Positions 57,453-64,000 of a stretch of DNA of 64,000 nucleotides are shown piece after piece. This DNA comes from Excoecaria cochinchinensis (Eukaryota; Streptophyta; Magnoliopsida; Malpighiales; Euphorbiaceae). The notes under the pieces are model-generated. The model saw nothing but the letters and a program-made list of their open reading frames with translations. It was not told where the DNA came from and did not search any database. The stretch lies in assembly GCA_947683425.1 (NCBI GenBank), contig CANTUQ010000004.1, positions 6,300,001 through 6,364,000 on the forward strand. The letters run 5' to 3'. Position numbers and translations under genes: made by a program. Position 1 is the stretch's first letter; the number at the start of each line of letters is the position of its first letter.

Positions 57453-58754
57453 TGTCAAATATAAACTAATCATGATCATGATTATGCATAATGAAATCAT
57501 CTGAAACATCACACAAGTAAGCAAAATTGTTCATATTATTAATAGAACTAGAAATGTCATCAACATTATTGAAAAGTTCAGGTGCAAAAAGAAAATCTAA
57601 ACTATCTTCTTCTTTTTTTCTGCCAATGCAGATGTTGCAGCCGATGGCTCTGAATCAAACATGCATTTTGGAGGCACTGCAGCAACCCCCTACATGGCTT
57701 CACTCAGTTTCTCTGTAGCTTTATCTTCCATCCTTGCTTTCCCTTTCATTTGGGCAGCCATCAATTTCTCAGTAATGATATCCTCGGGTGCTTCGCGGTC
57801 CCAAACTGTCTCCTTGGTCATGATTTCTTCATCCCAAAAACCCTCTGCTGGCTTGATCAATCCAATGTCCCAATCAAAGACATCATTAAAGACCTCAAAA
57901 CTCGGCACAATTCTTCCATCGACCCACTACGGTTCTGCTTCCCCCGTGTAGGCACATGCTAAAGCTGCTGGAACAAAACTTGCCTTGATGTGGGGGATCT
58001 CATCTACTGACTCATGCCCTTCTTCACAACTCCTTTATATCCCAAGCACCCTTCTGGCCTCTAGTAGCAATGGCTGACGGCAGTCCCTGCGAGTTCTGGC
58101 CCAAACCTGCACCAGGGAGGAAAGACATTCTCTACATCATGTTCAACACTTGGGGGCTCCCTTCGATGTGTTCCTCCCCGTCTATCATGGCAACATGAAA
58201 CTTGTTGAAGGGTTGCCTTGCAATTTCGAGCACTGAGACCTGATTCTCCCTCGCGTCTCTTATCATCACCACTTGTCCCTCATGGGGAATCTTAACCATC
58301 TGGTGCAAAGTGGAGGGCACCCCTCCTAGCTTGTGGAATCAGGGCCTGCCTAAGAGTGTTGAGAAATTGGCAGGAATATGGAGGACCACAAATTCCACTT
58401 CAGTTTTAACTAGCCCCGTCTTGACCACTGTCTTGAATGTCGTAGATGCCTGCCTTCGAGAATTGTCATAAGCCGTGATTGTCAGATCAGACTTAGTCAA
58501 CATATCTTTTTTTACTCCGAAAGCTGCCATCGCCACCAATGGGCATACATTGATTGATGAACCATAATCCACCATGACACACGCTGTGTATTTCTTATAA
58601 ATCCGAGCTGTTATGTATAGGGGGCAATTATAATTGCGGCCTTCTGCCGGCAAGTTAGAACTTAAAAACACTACATTTTCTCTAGCACCCCCCTTGACTA
58701 CGTCTAGCAACTCTATAGGTGAGATGGTTGTGGCTACTATGGTCTCACATACAG
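57453..58754 (-). pseudogene. Protease and linker region of P (broken)
   Basis: On the minus strand: retropepsin with MVDYGSSINVCP (58545-58580, Tyr where O1 has Asp), TAYDNSRRQAS and LLGRP; then SPQVLNMM, a stop, FLPGAGLGQNSQGLPSA (G-patch-like, near 58110); then linker text (FEVFNDVFDWDIGLI) to 57453. Stops replace the Trp after LLGRP (TGA, 58338) and the codon after NMM (TAG, 58134). The linker continues across S2 into 52225. Element T cuts it at 58755. The P gag should lie beyond T, outside the window. Confidence 0.86.
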
Positions 58755-59779
58755 TGTAACATCCCGTTTGCCCCCTAAAAGTTGGAGCCATTTGAGCATG
58801 TGTGCATTGGGTGTGTTTTGGTATGCGATAAGGGCATTTTGTGTAAAATGCATATTTTGGGGGTTTATTATAGTGTAAATGCATGTAGAGTTGTAGGATG
58901 TGAGTGTGTGGGTGGCATTAGTGTGTGCATGCTCACATGTTTGTAGAGTGTGCATTAGTGAGGATGGCATTGTGTGTGTGTAGTGCATGTTTGTTGGGTA
59001 TGAATGGTCAATCTCCACCAATGAGGAAATGACACATGGCTAGGGTAAGGTAAGAGGGGTAATTAGAAGAAAGAAAATTAGGGAAAGCAGATTTTCCTAT
59101 CTCATTCCCATTTTTCTCTTCTTCCTACTTCTCTTCTTCCTTTTTCTCACCATTTGAGTGACCTAGCTTGGATCCAAGAGTGTGTTAGTGGGATTTGATC
59201 ATCTCTTGACCCTCACTTGGTAAGTGTTGTTGCATTTCTTCTTTTTCATCTCTTCTTCTTAATTTTCTGGTTAAAGGTTTTGATTTGGGTTCGTTGTGTT
59301 TGTATGATATTGGGTATGTTTATTAGTTGAGCCTCCTCGCGATCCCAAGGGGAAGGAGAAGGCTGGTGGAAGTGGTACCAAGTAATTGGAGCTAAGGAAT
59401 TCAGGTTTGGGATTTGTTTGGGATTATGTGCATTTTGATGATTATGGTGTTCTTGTGAATTTCTGGAATTTTGCTTGATTGATGATGTTATAATGGTGTT
59501 AATGTCATGAATTTTGAGCATATTGAGATAATAACTTAAGTTGTGATTTTATTCGAGTATACATGCAATGGATTAAGTTTTTGGATTATGAGTTGTTGGT
59601 TTTGGTTTGGATGAATTACTTATGTTAATGCATGTTCTTTTGAATGGTTAGGAAATGGTGGACTTTAAGTTGATTTTGATGAGTATATAGTTTGATTTTG
59701 AGTTATGTTAGAATTCAATTTTAAGTTGTGTGTTTTTGTGAGTTGATTTTGGGCTTATTGCTGGTGAAATTCTGGGTTC

Positions 59780-60105
59780 TGGTGATCCACACGGCGGTAT
59801 GGATAGTCATGCCCCCGTGTGAATCGTGAGATTTCCCCAGAATTTGAAGGCCCGGATTTTACACGGCGGTAAGGTTGTTCCACACCCCCGTGTAAAGTCA
59901 TTATGCCTTGTGAAAAATACTAAGCCGTGATTTTGCACGGCGGTAAGGACATTCCATACCACCGTGTAAAGTCATTCTGCCTTAGTAGTTTTCAGAGCTG
60001 TGTGCTTTACACAGCGGTATGGTTTTGCTATACCCCCATGTAAAGTGGATAACATGGCGGTAAGGAAATGTCATATCGCCGTGTAAACCGCTACTGCCCC
60101 AGTTT
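59780..60105 (+). repeat. Five tandem imperfect hairpins in T LTR
   Basis: Units at about 59790-59825, 59855-59898, 59932-59973, 60005-60045 and 60047-60092. Each runs ACACGGCGGTAxGG, a 6-9 base loop, then CCxTACCxCCGTGT. The second arm varies (CACACCCCCG, CATACCACCG, TATACCCCCA, ATATCGCCG) and keeps much of the pairing. It is the same hairpin type as the 38-base palindrome in the LTRs of A. Confidence 0.8.
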
Positions 60106-60831
60106 TTGGTAAAATGCTCAATTGTGCTGTTTTTGCTCCTTTTTCTTCTAATTTGGGTTTTCAACCTTTATTTGTGTATTGTTAATAAGTAAATGACATT
60201 AATTGGAATTTCAATTTAGCTAAATGATAATTATGGTAAATTGTATCGCATGTTTCATGTTGATTATAATTGGATATTTAAAGGAGATTTCTTTGTGCAT
60301 GACCTGCAAGAGTCAGTCTAGTGGATAGTTAGGCATGCCTAAAAGAGTCCTTTTGCTGCAGCCTTTGTACTATTATGGACCCTGATCTGGTCCCTGTTTA
60401 GTTCCTCACGAACTTCTACATGTTTGAATCTTGTTTAAGATTCCTCTGTAAAAATGTTTTGAAAGAGATAAAGTGATACTATTTTTCGATTCGTACCCGT
60501 AAGGTACCATACTGCTATGTGACGATTCGTACCCATAAGGTACTCTACGCGTTTACTGGTTATCCACTACTTTGAGTTAGCAGGTGTTATGGTTTGTTCT
60601 GATTTGATCAAAAGTATGCGAATCCGAATGAGTATGACTATGGGCATCTGAATTTGAATGACTCTTCTATGAGCTTATGAATCTATTGGCATATGAATGT
60701 GTTTATTGAACCGTTGAATGACATGAATGGAATTATATTGTGGTTATGTATTGTGATCATGAGTATGCCATTATGTATGCGGTTTGCCTTGACGACCATT
60801 GCGAATGGCCATCCATATATTATTGTTTGTT

Positions 60832-60878
60832 CCCCACTAAGCGTTATCGCTTAGCACGGTGTTTTCACCCGTGCAGGT
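60832..60878 (+). promoter_or_regulatory. Two-stem-loop module of T
   Basis: CTAAGCG-TTAT-CGCTTAG (60837-60854), then CACGGTG...CACCCGTG and CAG|GT. Stem 2 has changed relative to S1/S3 and still pairs. Confidence 0.72.
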
Positions 60879-61274
60879 GTGGAAGGTGTATAGCTTTCGA
60901 GAGAGTCGCTGCCAGTAAAGCCAAAATAAAGGGATTAGTGTTAGGGTATTATTTTTGTAGTATGATTCTTTTGTAATAGAACACTCTTTGTATTTTGTAT
61001 TTTGTTAAAGCTTCCGCTATGTATCTCTGACAGTTGTATTTAATTTGTATCGGCTATTGATTAGAACATTACTGTAATAAATTTTGGCTATATTAATGCA
61101 TGATCATTCTGATTTTTCCTAAGTTTTTTTTAATTTTTGCAAATTGTATGTATGTTTATATTATGTGATTGGTTGTTTGTATACCGTTCTATGTGGTGGC
61201 ACCCTTACTCATACGAGTTCTCACTCCCTTGTGGATGGGTTCTCCTACGTATGGGAAGGGGGTGTTACAATTTT

Positions 61275-61290
61275 TGGTATTAGAGCCAGG
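61275..61290 (+). promoter_or_regulatory. Primer binding site of T
   Basis: TGGTATTAGAGCCAGG, five bases after the LTR end. It is the initiator tRNA-Met type with one C-to-T change compared with TGGTATCAGAGC. Confidence 0.88.
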
Positions 61291-61374
61291 TTTAGGCGTT
61301 TCTGGGTGTTGTTGTGTATTGACATATGTTTGGGACTATGTTGGTTGATGCGGTTGTCTTTGTCTTTCTTTTAG

Positions 61375-62500
61375 ATGGATTCTGATTCTTCTCGAAGGTC
61401 GCTTGAGGGTTCCGCTGAAAGTGTGAATCCCCAAGCTGTAGATCCTTCTGTGTCTGTGTTAGCTCAACCTGCTAGGGTGCAACCTGAGGCTGCAGCCATG
61501 CCCTTTGAGGTTATATTGAAGATTTCGCAGGACATGGCTAGGGTCATTGAGAGTGTGACCGCTCCTAAAGAGTCCCTACTGAGAATTTGAGGAAAGTGGG
61601 TGCAGAGGACTTTTATGGGACTGGTTTGGACGAATCAGAGTATGCTGAGAAGTGGTTAGAGAAGGTAGAGCGAGCCTTGGATGAGATTCGATGTCCTCAA
61701 GAGAGGCGAGTAGAGTGTGTTGTAGCCCTGTTGCAAGGATCCGCCTACGACTGGTGGAAGTTGGTCCGTAGGCATCCTCAATTATTTGACCCAGTTACTT
61801 GGGAGTTCTTCAATAGGGAATTTACAAGAAAGTATGTGACTCGGGAGTACTAGGATGCCAAGTGGGAACAGTTTTTGAGTCTGAAGCAGAGGGCGTTATC
61901 GGTTTCAGACTTTGAGAAGGAATTTAACAGATTGGCCAATTATGCTCCGGAAGGTGTTCTAACCGAGGAGTTTCGATGTAGGCATTTTGAGACTGGGTTG
62001 AATTAGTCTTTAAGGGTTATGCTGATCTCGCTGATGAGTACTCCGGGTGTTGGGTATTATCAGATAGTGCAAGCTGCAGTGCGAGCTGAGAGGTCAGAGC
62101 TGGTGCTCAGAGAGAGAGCTCAGAGGAGGAATCCCCCTCGTGGTGGATCTGGATCATCATTATCCTCATGTAAGAGGTCTAGGAACCCGCAAGATGAGTC
62201 TTCATCAGGCCTTGCTTCGAGAGGTAGGAGGCAAGGTTCTGCTAAGGGTTTTGGTTCTGGCAGTGGTGGTTCTGGTTCGAGAACTAATGTGTTACCTGAG
62301 TGTTCTCATTGCAGTAAGCGCCCTTGGGGTGAGTGTAGGTGGCTCACGGGTGGTTGCTTCAGGTGTGGTAGCACTGATCATTTTTTTGCTAACTGTCCGC
62401 AGTTAAGTGAGCCTTCTAGTGATCAGAGAGAGACTAGTAGAGTGGGATCGAATGCTCAGCAGGCTAGTCATGGTAGAGGCCAAGGTAGAGGTCAAGGCGA
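61375..62500 (+). pseudogene. gag: gag of T (Tekay-like, broken)
   Basis: N-terminal arm MDSDSSRRSLEGS; a frameshift near 61570; capsid domain with GAEDFYGTGLDESEYAEKWL, LLQGSAYDWWKLV and FEKEFNRLANYAPEG; then nucleocapsid with CSHCSKRPWGEC and the CCHC knuckle CFRCGSTDHFFANC (about 62355-62398). TAG at 61851 and at 62004 stand where the family has Gln. With about 330 residues when read through, it is a full-length Gag, unlike the short Gag of the array. It leads into protease in the same frame. Confidence 0.88.
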
Positions 62501-64000
62501 TCGACCTAGAGATGGAGTTGCATATGCATTTGAGTCAGTTGAGCGTCCCGTGGCAGTGCCAGCTAGAGCTTATGCTATGAGAGTTCAGGAAGAGCAGGAA
62601 GCTCTAGATGTGATTGCAGGTAAGTTCATACTCTTTGACACTGAGTTATATGCTCTAATTGACCCTAGCTCCGCACACTCATATTTTTGCACAAGTATAT
62701 TGTTTGATAAGATGCATGATGTTGACCAGTTAGATTATGAGCTTTGTGTGACCAGTCCTTTAGGGTATAGTGTCATTGTGAGTAGAGTGCATAGGAATTG
62801 TCCCCTTTTGGTTTAGGGTGTTGAGTTTCCTGCTGATTTGATTGAATTGCCTTTCCGGGAATTTGATCTGATTTTGGGTATGGATTGGCTTAGTAAGGAT
62901 CGGGCAATTGTAGATTGTCATAGGAAGGTAGTTGTGCTTTAGGATAGAGATCAGTCTTCTATTGTTATCAAGGGTTTGGGTTCGAGTTCCTTGAGTGATG
63001 TGATATCCGCCATGCAAGCTAAGAGATTCATTAGGAAGGGTTGTGAGGCTTTTCTAGAAGTGGTATTGGATTCTAAGCGGGATCAGGTTAGTATCGAGGA
63101 TATCCCAATTGTTCGAGATTTTAGAGATGTTTTTTCGAGCGAGTTGCCTGGTTTGCCTCCAGAGAGAGAGGTGGAGTTGTCCATAGAGATTATGCCGGGT
63201 ACTTTGCCCATTTCTAAAGCACCTTATCGGATGGCACCTGTAGAGTTGAGAGAACTCAAAATTCAGCTACAAGAGTTATTGGATAAGGGATTTATTAGAC
63301 CCAGAATATCTCCATGGGGAGCCCCGGTTTTGTTTATTAAGAAGAAAGATGGTTCCTTGAGGATGTGTATCGACTATAGGCAAATTAATAAAGTCACAGT
63401 GAAGAACAAGTATCCCTTGCCTAGAGTCGAGGATTTGTTTGATCAGCTTAGAGGTGCGGGAGTCTTTCGAAGATTGACCTTCGGTCGGGTTATTACCAGC
63501 TTCGAGTTCAGGATACGGATGTGGTTAAGACTGCATTTCGGACTCGGTATGGCCATTATGAGTTTCTAGTGATGCCGTTTGGTTTGACCAATGCACCTGC
63601 GGCTTTCATGGATTTGAAGAACCAAGTGTTTAGGCCATATCTTGGCCAATTTGCAGTGGTGTTCATAGATGATATCTTGGTCTATTTGAAGGATGAGAGT
63701 GAGCATGAGGAACATCTCCGGCTGGTTTTGCAAGTGTTGAGGGAGGATCAGTTGTTTGCAAAGCTTAGCAAGTGTGAGTTCTGGCTTCGGGAAGTGTCTT
63801 TCTTGGGGCATATTGTTTCAGCTCAGGGTATCCAAGTTGATCCGTCTAAGATTGAAGCGATTATGGATTGGAAAACGCCTAGGAATGTTCAGGAAGTGAG
63901 AAGCTTCCTTGGTTTGGCAGGCTACTATCGTCGGTTTGTGTTTTCTGTTATTGCTGCTCCGATGACTAGATTGTTGAGGAAAGGAGTTAGATTTGAATGG
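62501..64000 (+). pseudogene. pol: Protease and reverse transcriptase of T (Tekay-like, broken, runs off the edge)
   Basis: Retropepsin text LYALIDPSSAHSYF (62645-62690; the usual catalytic form is D-x-G, here DPS) and FDLILGMDWL. RT follows with RISPWGAPVLFIKKKDGSLR, MCIDYRQINKVTVKNKYPLP, MPFGLTNAPAAFMD, the catalytic FIDDILVY (63665-63690), KLSKCEFWLREVSFLGHIVS and FLGLAGYYRRF. Breaks: TAG at 62814 and 62940, one base lost near 63467 (TTTTCG became TTTCG) that shifts frame until the end, and two residues missing after YYRRFV. RNase H, integrase and chromodomain would lie to the right. The motif set fits Tekay/Del chromoviruses. Confidence 0.88.

Larger units (their letters stand above)
58755..61269 (+). 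repeat. 5' LTR of element T
   Basis: 2,515 bp, TGTAACATCCCG...GGGGGTGTTACA. The left flank 58750-58754 (tacag) should be the target duplication, whose partner is outside the window. It has donor-like TTG|GTAAGT (GT at 59220), five hairpins at 59780-60105, AGGCATGCCT and GGACCCTGATCTGGTCC (60325-60390), and the two-stem-loop module at 60832-60878. Confidence 0.9.

Overview
This is plant nuclear DNA, almost certainly from a flowering plant. It consists wholly of nested LTR retrotransposons, with no recognisable host gene, tRNA or rRNA. Three Ty3/gypsy lineages are present. The first is Tat/Ogre-like, with a tRNA-Arg-type primer site (TGGCGACT...), a G-patch-like segment and an antisense ORF. 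The second is Tekay/Del-like chromovirus and its derivatives, with an initiator tRNA-Met primer site (TGGTATCAGAGC) and LTRs of 2.5 to 5 kb that begin TGTAAC and end GTTACA. The third is Athila-like, with an ATHILA ORF next to the polypurine tract. Short open frames inside the LTRs are noise. The species cannot be told from the sequence.

Layout. 1-32: tail of a Tekay-like LTR that cuts into O1. 33-6963: O1, a minus-strand Ogre-like element whose gag-pro-RT frame has no stop over about 1,269 codons, followed by leader and 5' LTR. 6964-9671: two minus-strand Tekay-like LTR pieces. 9672-11307: a broken Athila-type ORF with a structured leader. 11308-58754: pieces of one minus-strand Ogre-like element, P, blown apart by later insertions. 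In order these are: the antisense ORF and 3' UTR; integrase; solo LTR S1; RNase H; element A (17475-45856); RT/RNase H; a chimeric fragment of a plus-strand Ogre-like element, O2; an RT linker piece; the 5.2-kb presumed solo LTR S2; and protease. 58755-64000: T, a Tekay-like element running off the right edge with LTR, gag, protease and RT.

Element A is a gag-only element that has itself received three insertions, each marked by a 5-bp target duplication. S3, a 3.9-kb solo LTR, lies in its 5' LTR. B, a deleted Athila, lies in its gag zinc knuckle. A 14-kb minus-strand array, LTR-gag-LTR-gag-LTR, lies in its 3' LTR. Target duplications seen: gatga (S1), gtaat (A), gtatt (S3), agcat (B), ataca (array), ataaa (S2). 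These give a relative order of insertion.

The most unusual signal is in the LTRs. LTRs of all three lineages carry a GC-rich cassette of tandem short palindromes, different in sequence in each family (for example GCACGACTCGTGC, CTCACGTCGCGTGAG, AGCACAGCTGTGCT). In the 14-kb array this cassette explains essentially all length differences between LTR copies. The Tekay-like LTRs also share a splice-donor-like site about 400-1,160 bp from their start. In every copy long enough to show it, a two-stem-loop module with covarying stems lies 310-510 bp from their end and finishes in a splice-acceptor-like (C/T)AG|GT. This suggests a leader intron inside the LTR that would remove the palindrome cassette from spliced RNA.
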